64,000 bases of DNA. Source: Acanthosepion lycidas. Its lineage: Eukaryota; Mollusca; Cephalopoda; Sepiida; Sepiidae. The stretch is taken from NCBI GenBank assembly GCA_963932145.1, contig OZ010571.1, forward strand, positions 153,525,598 to 153,589,597, given 5' to 3'. The position numbers and the translations under genes were made by a program. The first letter of the stretch is position 1. Each line of letters begins with the position of its first letter. This document shows, piece by piece, positions 37,161-49,939 of this stretch. The notes below the pieces were generated by a model. The model saw only the letters and a list, made by a program, of their open reading frames with translations, was not told where the DNA came from and did no database searches.

Positions 37161-38023
37161 TTGATCAGTTGTAATTATCACTTGATTTTTAAGTTTGTCT
37201 ACTTATTTGGTATAAATAGACTTGTAGCTTTAAACTAACTTTAAAGAAGAAAAAAAAAAGGAATAAGTGAATACATGAGAGTAAAGATACTTCTTTTTTC
37301 TCAAAATCAGTTTTTTCTTTTGGGTAGGATAATTGGTAAAAATAGCAAGGTAAACTGGGCTCTTTTGTTTGGGCAGCAAGTTGAGGATAATTCAGAAATC
37401 TGAAAAGCCAATAGGAAAACACTTACAATAGTAATGGAAAATCCTGTAAGAAAAGCTATCTGGAGAGCTATGAATGCATACATCCTGAAAAGACATGGTA
37501 TTTTAAAAGAAAAATGGTTAATGAAGTTTTATAAGTTTGTCGTCCTTGAGAAAAGTTTGAAGTCTTTGGCATCATGTTTACTTTAATTTATACTTTTTAC
37601 TTTATGAACTTCAATATTATTGCAAGTCCCAAATGTTTTAATAACTCTTCCATTCCTCAAGTTTTTTGATTATCCCTTGTTTAACCAAGCATTGTTCAGT
37701 CTTTGCTTCTATGGTTTCAGAAGCAGTTTTGAATTTCTTTCTTGTCATCATTCCAACCAATGATACAGAATGACAGGCTCTAGCAAAGATATTCTTTTCT
37801 TTTTCTCTACTTCCTGTTTTCACTTCTGTTGTCTTCAGTATCCATCTCAATTCCACCACCAGCTTAGAAAAATGAATGATGAGCACCAGTCGTGCTATCT
37901 TCTCTTACCCACTTTTTTTTTTATCATCACTAAATACTACTCATAAGTCTTTTGGGCATACCACCCAAATCTTATATTTTTACTTGTTTTAGTCACATCA
38001 AGAGCCCCAACTATTATATGCTA

Positions 38024-38076
<53 letters not shown>

Positions 38077-39261
38077 TAAACTAGCATGATACCATTTTTC
38101 TTTATAGTAACTTTAAATTATGCAAATCTTGAGTATTTTAATCTCTTGTTTTATTTTTGGTTATTTATTTTATTTTTTTTTACTTGAAGTATTAATGGTG
38201 GTGTATAAAAGACTCTAATCACTTACAAGTTACTTTAGAACTTCTCAACATTTGGTCTTTTTTTTTTTTTTTTTTTTTTTTTTTGTATGCCATCACTAAG
38301 CCAAGTTCACCTTTCCATTATTATATAAATAGTTAAAAGAAGTGTTAGTAATATAAGTGCATTGAACAGTTCAATTTGAAGTCCAGACAAATGTCTGATT
38401 AAACTGACCACATAATATCTGATACGTTCTCCCAATGACAATAAGTAAATGAAAGACAATTAATCTGATAATAGTGGAAATTGACAGAGGGATTATTAGT
38501 GTTGTCTTCTGTTGGTAAACACTGTCATGATTTGGTGTCATAGCTGCTTGAACTGTATGTGTAATGCTTGAGTTGGTCGGGGGGGTACAGAAGCCATTAT
38601 CTTTAAGCTAAACACCACTGTTATTATACAGTTCTTAATGCTATTATTATTATTATTACTGCTATTGTTTTTAAAATACTGATACAATTAGGTCCTAGAT
38701 TCAAAGTTTTAAGCATTTATACTTGTAAGTAGTAAAACAAGAATCCCTTCATCTTTTGTATGTTGACTGTCCTATAGATATAAAGTTATATTACTGTAGG
38801 GCATATATACAATTGTATATCTGACTTGGAATATCAAGTAGCAAATAGCCTACTGGGGATTTAGCAGCACATCTCCAAAATTTTAGCACTAGACTGGTAA
38901 AGCTCTTTTTAAATATATTTACTTAGAACTATTTCTCTAATATTATACCTTGAAAATTTATATAGGGCATTATATAAATTGCAAACAAAACAGTAAAAAT
39001 ACTGATGATCCAGAAGTTGCAGTCAGAGATTGGATAACTCAACTTTTTGGAAAATGTTTCTTGTATCACCAATCTTTACCAAAGAGTATTAATTTGCTAA
39101 TAATGAGCTACTGGAAAATCAAGTTCAGTCAGAAAAACATTTTCTTTATTATTATAGCCAAACTTTTAAAAATTCTTTACATGATTTTATTTTACTAAAT
39201 AAGCTTTGTTACAGAATATAAAAATAGTGAATTAACAAGCTGATCTGAAACTATATTAAAA
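37161..39261. other. AT-rich non-coding DNA
   Basis: Unrecognised frames only. (AT)n lies at 38028-38074 and a T-run at 38261-38284. TTATTA repeats lie near 38643-38658. Confidence 0.55.
38028..38074. repeat. (AT)n microsatellite
   Basis: About 47 bases of uninterrupted TA, among the longest TA runs in the window. Confidence 0.95.
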
Positions 39262-39500
39262 CTGAAAATTTGAGTTTTCCAGAGGTTATGTTGTCTGGGA
39301 CACTTAATGAGAAAGGAGAGCTTGGAGAATCTGATACTCACAGGTCAGAGGGAAAGAGAGACAAGGGAAAGCAATGCATGACAGAACAGGGGCTGGTGGA
39401 AGTAGCAAACAGACAAAATTTATTGAGAGCTACAACGGATAGGGGAGGAAGTGGAGAGCCATGATCACCTATATCTTGAAGGGGCATAACACATAAAAAG
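39262..39500 (+). mobile_element. LINE 3'-terminal coding remnant (RTE-like), 5'-truncated
   Basis: Translation of 39270-39464 gives GKRDKGKQCMTEQGLVEVAN, then RQNLLRATTDR, and downstream a trace of the ILKGHNT-type end. This is the basic C-terminus (GKR.RGKQR...LLRAT.DR..WRAM) of the non-LTR reverse transcriptase family also seen at 55927-57010. No reverse-transcriptase core remains, which fits a 5'-truncated insertion. Confidence 0.7.
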
Positions 39501-40600
39501 AATATCCACTTCCTAAATATGCCTTGACTCTTACCTCAACAATTTTGAAAACTGGTGCCATTAATCCAAATAAAGAATCTTAAAAATGAGTACTGCAGCA
39601 TAAGTGCAACTTTTCAGCCTTACCGAAAAAGATATTTTTTTTATGTGTGCTGCACCATAAAAATCCAGTATGTAGAATTAGTAAATACTAAACACTTCAT
39701 ATATCTTGGTGTATAGTTCAGTTATAACAAATTTAGTAGAGGAAGAAACAAAATTGATCATAGAACAGGCTGCACTAGACGTAATTTTCCCCCAATACTG
39801 TGAACTGCTACCAAACCTTAACCTGAAAATTAAAGTCATGTTCTTAAATAGCCTCATCAAATCGAGATGGATGTTCTGCATGTCACTAAACCCATTCAGA
39901 AATGTCTAAAATGTCAACTGTATATAATCACTTTCTCAGATCAATGGTTAAAAAAAGGCTTTGAGTGTAGACTGAAGACTGTTCCTTCTTTGAACAATGT
40001 GATGCTGTATTGTCAGTCTACAAAGAATTGTACTAAATAACAAAAACCACATCACTTGAAGATTACCAACAGCAGTAACAACTAAAATGGATATCACATG
40101 TAACTGAAAGAGAAAATAAAGACATAATCAAGATGTTAATGTTCCACACAACTTTAAATAAATGGTTAGGAAGGAAGACCCTCTCCATTATCACTGGAAA
40201 GAGTGATAACTGCTACTGAACTTGAAAAACCTGTTTTCCTGAAAAATTGTTTTCATAAAGATTTTATTTCAACTGAAATCAGCTCTGTCAATGAATGCCA
40301 AATGTTTCCTTGTAGGAAAATAGTTAAGAATTACCAGAAGTGCTACTTTCTAACCTTATTGAAGCAGACATTCTACTGATGAATTCACTCTGCTACCTTA
40401 AGTTCACATCCTTTTAAATTTCTTTTCACATTCTTTTTTTTTTTTCTACCTGGCAATTTTTACTTTTTGTATTAATTTAAATTATTTAATTTAATGTATT
40501 TTCAATGAATATTTCTTTGATTTGTAAATGAACCACCTGATTCTAGGTGTAGATGTTAAGTCCATAAGATTCAGTGCTACAGATATAAAAATTATTTTTA

Positions 40601-40636
<36 letters not shown>

Positions 40637-40692
40637 CACATGCTGAAAAGGACTTCCATAAAATCAGTATTTCAATGACTAAATTTAAAATA
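39501..40692. other. AT-rich non-coding DNA
   Basis: No gene recognised. A 67-codon frame at 39706-39909 is unassigned. A T-run at 40605-40634 lies just before the giant pyrimidine tract. Confidence 0.5.
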
Positions 40693-40694
40693 TC

Positions 40695-40726
<32 letters not shown>

Positions 40727-41799
40727 TTTTCTTTTTTCTTTTTCTTTTTCCTTTTTTTCTTTCCTTTTTCTTTCCTTTTTTCTTTTTTTCTTTTCTTTTT
40801 TTCTTTTCTTTTTCTTTTTTCTTTTTCTTTTTTCTTTTTCTTTTTTCTTTTTCTTTTTTCTTTTTCTTTTTTCTTTTTCTTTTTTCTTTTTCTTTTTTCT
40901 TTTTCTTTTTTCTTTTTCTTTTTTTCTTTTTTCTTTTTCTTTTTTTCTTTTTCTTTTTCTTTTTTCTTTTTCTTTTTTCTTTTTCTTTTTTTCTTTTTCT
41001 TTTTTTCTTTTTCTTTTTTTCTTTTTCTTTTTTTCTTTTTCTTTTTTCTTTTTCTTTTTTTTTTTCTTTTTTCTTTTTCTTTTCTTTTTCTTTTTCTTTT
41101 CTTTTTTCTTTTCTTTTTCTTTTTTCTTTTCTTTTTCTTTTTCTTTTTTTCTTTTCTTTTTCTTTTCTTCTTTTCTTCTTTTCTTTTTCTTTTCTTCTTT
41201 TCTTCTTTTCTTTTTTCTTCTTTTCTTTTTCTTTTCTTCTTTTCTTTTTTCTTCTTTTCTTTTCTTCTTTTCTTTTCTTCTTTTCTTTTCTTCTTTTCTT
41301 TTCTTTTCTTTTTTTCTTTTCTTCTTTTCTTTTTTTCTTTTCTTCTTTTCTTCTTTTCTTTTCTTCTTTTCTTTTCTTCTTTTCTCTTCTTTTCTTCTTT
41401 TCTTTTCTTTTCTTCTTTTCTTTTTTCTTTTTTTTTCTTTTTCTTTTTTCTTTTTTTTTCTTTTTCTTTTTTCTTTTTTTTTCTTTTTCTTTTTTCTTTT
41501 TTTTTCTTTTTCTTTTTTCTTTTTTTTTCTTTTTCTTTTTTCTTTTTTTTTCTTTTTCTTTTTTCTTTTTTTTTCTTTTTCTTTTTTCTTTTTTTTTCTT
41601 TTTCTTTTTTCTTTTTTTTTCTTTTTCTTTTTTCTTTTTTTTTCTTTTTCTTTTTTCTTTTTTTTTCTTTTTCTTTTTTCTTTTTTTTTCTTTTTCTTTT
41701 TTCTTTTTTTTTCTTTTTCTTTTTTCTTTTTTTTTCTTTTTCTTTTTTCTTTTTTTTTCTTTTTCTTTTTTCTTTTTTTTTCTTTTTCTTTTTTTTTTT
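40693..41799 (+). repeat. Uninterrupted homopyrimidine tract, about 1.1 kb
   Basis: About 1107 consecutive bases are only T or C on the + strand, mostly C spaced by 3-9 Ts. The structure is layered: 13-base CTTTTTCTTTTTT units near 40800-40930, CTTCTTTTCTTTT-type units near 41165-41425, and a regular 23-base unit to the end. The tract is followed directly by AG, so it resembles an enormous polypyrimidine tract. The long Phe/Leu/Ser frame across it (40528-41829) is a composition artefact, not a gene. Confidence 0.97.
41424..41790 (+). repeat. 23-bp higher-order repeat inside the pyrimidine tract, about 16 copies
   Basis: The spacing pattern C-T9-C-T5-C-T6 recurs nearly without change, giving period 23. 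Three units make one 69-base (23-codon) cycle, which is why the artefactual reading frame shows a 23-residue repeat. Confidence 0.9.
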
Positions 41800-42375
41800 A
41801 GTTCAGCTACCCACTTCTATGTAATTTAATATTACAAATAAAATAAATGTTGGTTTTGGACAGTTTTAATATACTCATAGCATCTTGAAACTTTGTAAAA
41901 AATCCTTTGTGTTGTATAGAACATACCAAATATGTTTGTTTCTCTCTAAAGTGTTTCTATTTGAATTCCCATGTTTGGTTTAATGAAACCTATTAACAAT
42001 GAAAGTCAGAACGAAATATCTTAGAATATTTGACTGAACCCTTTATTCAATCCGCAAGGATAGATTGTTCTTATTACACTTCCCATGCATAGAGAAGATA
42101 ACTCATATCAATTAAAACTTAGCAAGATACATGACCTAGCAGATTAAAGTGTTGGTTACAACATAACTGGTTCTCTGGATCAGGTTAGGCTGAAAAGAAG
42201 AAATTAAAAAGCTGTACCAAAATTAACAAAACTAGTTTGCGTTTTTAGAGCCTCGATTTAGCTCTAGTATTCCTCTTTAAATGTGAAACTTCATTGTTCA
42301 CTTTTTTCTTTATTATTTTGTTTTTGTCAAATACAAAAGTGTTAATCTTTTATTTTGACTGAATACTTAAAATTT
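41800..42375. other. AT-rich non-coding DNA
   Basis: Nothing recognised. Confidence 0.5.
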
Positions 42376-42860
42376 ACATTGGTCTTGATCTGGCATCTCG
42401 TCTACAATCACTTTCTCACAGACATGATGTGGCTTCCCTCTGTCTTTTCTACAAATATTTTCATGGCAACTTCTCTGAGAAGCTACTTTCACTGGTACCC
42501 CAACTACATGAATTTAAGCATGATACTAGGTTGGCATATCGGTTTCACCCTTTCACTGTTGAAACAGTTAAATGTAACCGATTCTTTTATTCCAACAGCG
42601 TCTTCTCTTACACTTCCCAACAGTCAAACCCCCTTCTCCTTACTTACTTCCCTGATGGCTATAATCTTCAAATATTCAAATGTAATGTCAATTGACATCT
42701 TCTGATGCCTTGATCCTGAACCCCATCCTTCTTTTCTCAAACACCCATTTTTACTCTTGCTCTCACTCTCTAACCCCTTGTGTACTAGTGGCACTTCTAC
42801 AAATTCTAATTTAGTCAGTCACCAGCTTTTTGGTCCTTTGCTGGCTATGAAAAAAAAAAA
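42376..42860 (+). mobile_element. LINE reverse-transcriptase C-terminus and 3' end (Jockey/CR1-like group)
   Basis: The frame from 42379 reads IGLDLASRLQSLSHRHDVAS, LCLFYKYFHGN, then HPFTVETVKCNRFFYSNSVF and NLQIFKCNVN before a stop near 42694. These are the terminal blocks of Jockey/CR1-type LINE proteins (ASLCLFYKYYHG, a Cys/Tyr-rich middle, FYSNSFFPRT, LQSFKSNVN). The usual LWNSLP block is altered. A 3' stretch runs to an A-run at about 42849-42860. It is a 5'-truncated copy. Confidence 0.75.
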
Positions 42861-44419
42861 ATGAAAGATCTCTGGTAAGTATGGAACAGTTGAACTCATG
42901 CAAAGAAATTAAATGAACATTTTCATTTTGGCCAAATGTCTAGCACATGTGAACAGAGAAGAAAAAATTGATTTGTAATGTGGATATCCTGTAAATAAAT
43001 TTAAACTTATCATTCCTCTCCTCAGTTTAACCTCTGACAATGTTGCATCATCATGAAATCTCTGCATATTATCAACTTGTATTTGATGCACTCTCTCAAC
43101 ACAATAAATCTACATCAATTTTAATCTTATCTGAACAAAACATTGTCACTACATAAATAGGATCATAAAAAGACAGTTATTTTTGCTATCGACATAAATT
43201 GCGACATGTGCATAAATCAAGACCATCCTAAATAATTATATTGAATAAATATATTGCTTAAAATAATGTAAATTTGACATAAAGGTCTATTACATTACAT
43301 GTTTCTAAAGAGAGTAGCCTTAAAGATGGTCTTGACAAAATTGAATATAGGGAAAAATGATTGAAAATTCAGTTCTTAGAATGACAAAATTTCAAAAAGT
43401 GTTAATTCTTAGGGACTTCCTTCTAGGTCCAATTCTCTCTTTTTCCTTGAAAATTGAAAGCTTCACATTGAATTAGAATTAAATCTCATCCCTACACTCA
43501 CATGCTCCTCTCTCTCTCTCCCACTCTTTTGATCTCCCACCCTCCCCTCTCTCCTTCCCCACTTTCTCCCCACCCTCTGTCTCTCTCTTGTTTGCTCACA
43601 AACTTTTTCTTTTTACTTTTTCACTGCATCAGTTTCCAAAGACTGTTAGATTATATAAAAAGAATGTTTTTCTGGTGCTTCTCTCCAAAAACTGTTTATA
43701 GCAGAAGGTCAAATGGTAGACAGGCTGATATTGATCAATTAGAAGCCTGATTGAAGAAATGAATTATCTACAAGCATGTGAGTTTGGCAAGGAAAATGGA
43801 GATAAGTTGTTCAATGTCTCTGAGACTATTCCATTGATTGAAAGTGCATCAGTGGAAATCGGATAGAAGCTGTCTAGAAAACCTGATGTTTTCTGAACAA
43901 TGTGTAGAGTATTTATAAGTTTTCCTAAGTACGGCAAGATTTGGAAGGGGGAATGGCAGTTGGTTGACTTTAGGTGGTAAGAAATTAACAATGTCTGAAT
44001 TTGGTAGATACTAAATAAATTGTTAATTTATTACCAACTAAAGTCTTCTTAGAAAAGGAAATTCTATTTTAAAGCTATTTTTAACTTTATTTTAATGCAT
44101 CATTATTAAAGTAACCATATTCCTTGTTTCTCCTTAAACAATATAGCACTTTCACTGTGAAGTGACAGTAAATATACCTTTCTTGAGATGCTGCAAGAAT
44201 TGACAAAATCATTTTGTCCTCTGTCAAAAATAGATATTCTCAATTGGAGCTGAAGAGCCCCCCCCCCCCTCATAGAAAAATGATGTTTAAACAAGTTTAG
44301 CTACAATATTTTGCTAGATGAGATTTTGTCCTACAAACAACACATTTTATATTAAGAGTTTTTTATTTTTCTGTAAAGAAAAAAATAATTTTTAATTTAA
44401 TTTGGCATGCAAAATGACT

Positions 44420-44451
<32 letters not shown>

Positions 44452-45344
44452 CTTTTCCTCCAAAATTCATTCCAAAAGTACTATGGTTGTATTTAGAGAG
44501 TGTGTCAATCAGTGACCTTAATATTAGTTAAAAAATATTTAAATAATTTTATTCATTTTAGAATAGTAACAGTTTGGACTTTCATATTTTTTATAAGTCC
44601 CCATTCAAAGATGACCTGATTATTTGCCAAAAATGTATTCTTAATGGTATGTTGTCATTTATCATGTTGATAAAATGTTAAGTTTTTTTTTTTGTTTTTT
44701 TTCTTATGCTTCTGTGAGTTTCTTGATTAGAAAAGTGTGTTGAAAGTAATTAATTGCACAAATCTTGCCTAAGCTTTTATATCTAATTACCAGCAAGGTT
44801 ACAAGATGTTGTCTGAAAATAATTAACAGGATAAGTTTAGCAAACACCTTAATTTTTCATGAATGTTGATCAAGAGATGAGCGGTTTAACTTTAAATTTT
44901 TAAAGCTTAGTACAGACTGACCATAAGTTTCCTTGCATTATTGTTTGTAAAAAACCTAATACAGCAGCTAGTGCCACCAAAAAATTAGTAGCCAGTTTCA
45001 TACAAATTCATACCAGATTACCGATTGCCAACCTGGATAATTATAGTTCTTGTCTTAATTTTTAAAACTCGTTTAACACGACACAGTTTATCATATCACT
45101 GAAGGTGATTCTGATCCCTGAAGAATAGTATGTTTAAATTTCATAGTTGTTGTCATATCCTATTACGACAACAGAAAACAACTTTGAATGAAATTAACAA
45201 TAAGGATACTGCAGTTAAGGGGCCTTGAAATAGAATGCAGTAGAAAGGGAATTAATGTTTATAATGCAGAGTGCTAAAGGTTAATAAATTTTATTTTTTT
45301 TGTTATTTATCCTGTTCTGCCAACTATTTACTGAAATTCACTAA

Positions 45345-45402
<58 letters not shown>

Positions 45403-46596
45403 CAATGAGAATGTGTGTGTAATATATATATAAATAAAAGCAAAGCCACACCGTGTTGATTTTGTTTGAAAGTGAGATCTGTGACATGTATATTCATCTC
45501 AAATTGTATCATATTGTGTCCTTCACAGTATTTCTTAGAGCAAGGGTCTTAATTGATAAGGATATATAGATTAGCATTCATTAATTTTTCATATTAATTT
45601 TCTAATCAGTAAATGATGGGTTACTTTTACACAGAAGGGTCAGGGAGAAAATGGGTAAAAAACAAGTTTCTTTACATATGTGTGTGGTCTGCCTTAGGGA
45701 GCTGATGAGTGGGGTACACATGCCAGTATGTAAACATGTTATATTTACCTTTTTCTATTTTTCTTGTTTCACTCTAAGTGGACTGAGCTTATAGTCTGAC
45801 CCTTGGGCACAAATCTTGTTTGGAAGAGAGTACAAGAGAGTTGAAGTATTTTTTTTCTTCTCTGATTATTTTTTTAGGGTGTTAAATTATATTCTTTGGT
45901 TTTTAATTATTTAAAAGAAATGACTAAAACCTGATTGTTGTGGTGGCTTATGAAGCAAGTAGTTGTTTGAAAATGAATAGGTTAAAAAGGTCAAATCTTT
46001 GATCCAGAGAATTTGTTTGGACTTTGGTAAAAATTAACAAGATATTGAGTATTGAATTGTTGACTCTAATTTTTTGAATACACTTTGCTTTTTAAAGGTT
46101 TTTTTAATTTACAAATTTTGAGTCAGTTTATCTTTTATAGAATATAATTGGCAGTAGAGGTCTCATACTTTATTCTGATAACTTTTCATTTATCACAAAA
46201 ACAGGATACAAATATGGTTGACATGGTAAAAAGTAATAACCATACAGAGAAAGATCTCTGGCTGTAAATTTAATTTCATTTCATTACTAAAAATTAAAAT
46301 TAATTCTCTAAAATAATTCTAAATACATTCAGTAATAACACTAATATATTCATGTGACTACCATCAGATTTTTTAAAAAATAATTTTTAGCATAATTTTG
46401 TAAAATTTGGTATATTCTGGACATTAAATTTTTGCATCTGTTCTGAGTATTGACAAATTGTCACAGCCACACTTGACACTTGTTTAAATCTTTCTTTAAA
46501 TATTAAAAAAAATTTGATGATCAAACAACAAGTGAAAATCAAGATGGTAATTTCAAATAATTTGCAAAGATAGCTGGTTGAATGGAGATAGAAAAA
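42861..46596. other. AT-rich non-coding DNA
   Basis: A CT-rich low-complexity stretch lies at 43505-43600, a C-run at 44260-44270 and a T-run at 44421-44451. Frames of 60-94 codons are unrecognised. Confidence 0.5.
45345..45401. repeat. (GT)n-(AT)n compound microsatellite
   Basis: A GT run of about 24 bases continues into a TA run of about 33. Confidence 0.95.
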
Positions 46597-46938
46597 ATTA
46601 AGAACAACAAATAAATGGGGATAATAAAAACAGCAAAGTGTATTCTGATTGCTGAAAACTATTGAATACATATAATTGCTATCGTTATTTACATTATTCG
46701 GACTGTTATCCTCATCTTCCTTGCCATGTTGACAACGCTCCAGCCTTCTTCAGGTGATTGGAATTTTGAACTGAACCCTTTATTTTGTCCACTGGGGTCG
46801 GGTACATTTTTCTAGTTCCACATGACATGCCTCTTCTGGATGTCTTGGTTATTCCCCTTTAACTCAACTCTCCATGTTTTGGTTCACCACTGCTGTGGAC
46901 TGGTATTGAACTCACAATTCTTTGGGTCTAGTTACTGG
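46597..46938. mobile_element. Fold-back SINE FB, left half (inverted), in a 342-bp duplicated segment
   Basis: From about 46680 the sequence is FB read on -: tail, TCAGGTG/CACCTGAAGAAGG signature, body, and part of the tRNA-like head (the CAAAGAATTGTGAGTTCAATACC portion). The stretch 46597-46720 (ATTAAGAACAACAAAT...ACATTATTCGGACTG) recurs at 46939-47056, so flank plus left arm was duplicated with a period near 342. Confidence 0.75.
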
Positions 46939-47392
46939 ATTAAGAACAACAAATTCATAAGTGGGGATAATGAAAACAGCAAAGTTCCAAAAAATATTGA
47001 ATCTATATAATTGCTAGCATTATTTGCATTATTCGGACTGTTATTCTCATCTTCATTGCCTCAAGGACATATGGCCCAGTAGATAAAGAAGTTGCTTAGA
47101 TTCAGTGACTAGGCCCAGAGAGTTGAGAGTTCAATACCTGGCCACAGCAAAACTTGAAGAGTAGAGTTAAAGGGAAATAACTGAGATATCTGCAAGAGGC
47201 ATGGCATGTGGAACTAGAACAATCTATTCCGGTGGACAAAAATCAGTTTGAAATTACAATCACCTGAAAAAGACTGGAGCATACAATGGCCAAAACATTG
47301 TGAATATGGCAATGAAGATGAAGATAATGGTCTGAATAATGTAAATAATGCAAGTAATCATAATACCTCCTCTCAAAGATATAGATATAATT
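46939..47392 (+). mobile_element. Fold-back SINE FB, second unit with + oriented head
   Basis: After the duplicated left arm (to about 47060), a tRNA-like head follows on +: A-box-like TGGCCCAGTAGATAA and B-box-like GAGTTCAATACC, then the body, ACCTGAAAAAGACTGG, and the tail ending ATACCTCCTCTCAAAGATATAG. The head orientation is opposite to that at 4733 and 49952. Confidence 0.75.
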
Positions 47393-47489
47393 GCTAATCT
47401 GATACTGGTTTAGCAAGTAGAAACTCCTCTGCCTCTATCCAGTGCACACATTTGGTTTACTATTACTATGTTGGTCAGTCACCTGGAAT

Positions 47490-47520
<31 letters not shown>

Positions 47521-48149
47521 ATTATATTGAAGAATTTTCAGATGTAGTGGATTGGATGCTTTGGGGAACACTGTCAGGGCCATTAAACCAGGAATATCAG
47601 TTTTAGCATTTTCACATCTCAGTGTTATTAGAGATCAAGATGTTAGCCTCATATATTTATCTAAATATCTAAAGTGTTTTATAAATATGCTTGTCCATAC
47701 TTTTAAAAAAAAAAGTTTTTATAGAATATAATTTGATGTTTTTGTTTATTTGTGCATTTCATTTATATATGTATGCACACATACACATATGCAAGTATAT
47801 GTATTAAATATATTCCCATGTATTTTTTGTTTTGTTTTTATGTGCATGTGCACATCTTGTAGATATCTTTTAGCAAATGTATCACAGCTGTAAGTTAACA
47901 CATTCTGCATAACAGCCCACCTTAGATTCATTCCTTGTTCAGGGGGGACAAGAGTCTCTTTGAAACATGTTCATATTCATCTTGTGCAGAAAATCTGGTC
48001 TAGATCATACCACAAACATTTGTTTTGTCCTGAAGGCTTTTCAAGAACAAAGGTCATACACAATCTGATCCAAACTGGATTGAGTGACATTTTGCTGCTT
48101 TAAATATTTATATGCATGCACAGATTTATTGATAAAACCTGTGTGAGAT

Positions 48150-48182
<33 letters not shown>

Positions 48183-48514
48183 TATATAATGTTCTTATGC
48201 CAGGGTTGCTATGAATACATAGCAATATTCGTTCTCAATAAGAAATGAACACCAGCTGAGGAAAGTTTCTTTTTCAATGTTTGTGCTTAATGTATAGTCA
48301 CTATTTCTGATGTATTAATGATTAACAGATCTTTATCTATCTAGAAAAACAAAGAGCTTCAGACAAATAGCAAATTTAAAAAGTGCCCAAAATTGTTATT
48401 AATCTGTCCTCCTTATAACCCAGGAGAATGGAAATGAATAATGAAAAGAAGTCTTCTTGACTTAAAAGAACAATGTATAATAGACCTTTTCTTTTTCTTC
48501 TTTTTTTTAACCAT
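47393..48514. other. AT-rich non-coding DNA
   Basis: (GT)n at 47500-47520 and (AT)n at 48149-48189; no gene recognised. Confidence 0.5.
48149..48189. repeat. (AT)n microsatellite
   Basis: A TA run with a single AA interruption near 48175. Confidence 0.9.
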
Positions 48515-48590
48515 TAATTTCTAGGCAAGGTGATAAATCCACTAAGACACAAGAAGTTACTGATAGTGAAAGAAACTGAAGATGATGATT
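48515..48590 (-). mobile_element. LINE-type 3' end fragment on -
   Basis: On -, CAGTAACTTCTTGTGTCTTAG then TGGATTTATCACCTTGCCTAG matches the LINE terminal block at 60897-60945 and the one at 3013-3102. Confidence 0.6.
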
Positions 48591-49939
48591 GATGTTAATT
48601 TACATTTTTGAAAATCATAGGAAAGTAGGAAGCCTAAATAGTTCCATAGTCAAGAAGTGTGAAAGAAACAGTTAAAATAGAACTTATAGTTAGCAATTTC
48701 ATCAGTGAAATAAGGAGACCTAGCTGCCAATCTAGTACTACATTTAAATTCATGAAGTCAAGGTACCAAAGAGGAAAACCTATCAGAACAATTGCCATGA
48801 AAATATTTATAGAAAAAGCACATGGAAGCTACATTATTGCTGTGAAGACTTTTTTAAAAAATAAATTCTTTAAATTTTGAACTAAGTTTTGCAATAATAC
48901 AAGCTTTGACACAACACCAATGTAATGTTGTTTTTTTTTTTTTTTTTTTTTTTTTTTTTGTGAAGTTGTTTATCATCCATCCTGTTGGATGAGGATGTTA
49001 AAATACAACTGACTTTTGTTGTTGGGAGTTTTTGCTTTATTTGGAATGTTAAGAGTGAATCCATTTGATCTAGAGATGAAGTTTCCTTATTTTAAATTTT
49101 CTTGCCACATGGAAACCTAGCTCAGCAGGATTTGAGCAAAAACATTTTTTTCGACTCCTGCTGAACACTTTTTATACATTTTCACGGTGGGCTATAGAAT
49201 CTGAATATAAAGTAAATCATAATCATATAATGTGCCTTGCTTTCCTTTGACTATGCTTAAGTCTGACGTGGCGTTTGTAGCCATTTTGGCAACAAAATGT
49301 ATTATGTGAGATGATGACGATTATACTAAATTTGAAATTAGAGAAATACAGAAATTAATTAAAAAGAAATGTATTATATACAAAAGTTGTGCAAAAGTTT
49401 CAAGTTTCAAAAATTACTATGTTATTCCATCAGTTGATTGCTTCTTACCTGTGCTAAAAGTGGGTGATTAAGCTCCTTCAAAAGATCTAAGACTTTGAAA
49501 AGCAAATTTTAAAAGCAAGTAGCCATTCACTACTTTTAATTGGTGCAGCACAATCTTCATATCCCTAATTTGACATTGCAATACTTGGTTATGTTCAGTA
49601 ATTATCAACCATGGATTAAGTGAATCTCACAGAATGACATTTTAAAAGATATTAAGATAGTGTAGTGCCAATTGAAAATAAGGAATGTCTATTTGGTTTC
49701 AAAATCTTAGATCTTTTAAATGAGCTTGATCACCTGCCTTTTTGGCACAGGTGGGGGAAACGGACAATTCAAGGCAGGTTCAAATGTAAATGGGGATAAA
49801 AAAATAGCAATTTTTGAAGCTTGTGAGTATTTTTCTGTACAATTGTTGTAGATAGTTTTATCAAAACCTGATTATACTTTTTTCTTTTGGATTTTACCAG
49901 TATTTTACAAAATGTTTTTGCTAAGTGGAAATATAAGAT
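48591..49939. other. AT-rich non-coding DNA
   Basis: A 73-codon frame at 48659-48880 is unrecognised. A T-run lies at 48930-48959. Confidence 0.5.

Noticed and set aside
40528-41829. 433-codon open frame rich in Phe, Leu and Ser
   Set aside because: It lies entirely on the homopyrimidine repeat; T/C-only DNA cannot form stop codons. Its 23-residue cycle is just the 23-bp unit read three times. Not a protein.
43502-43750. 82-codon Pro/Ser/Leu-rich frame
   Set aside because: The first half is a CT-rich low-complexity run; no domain or homologue recognised.
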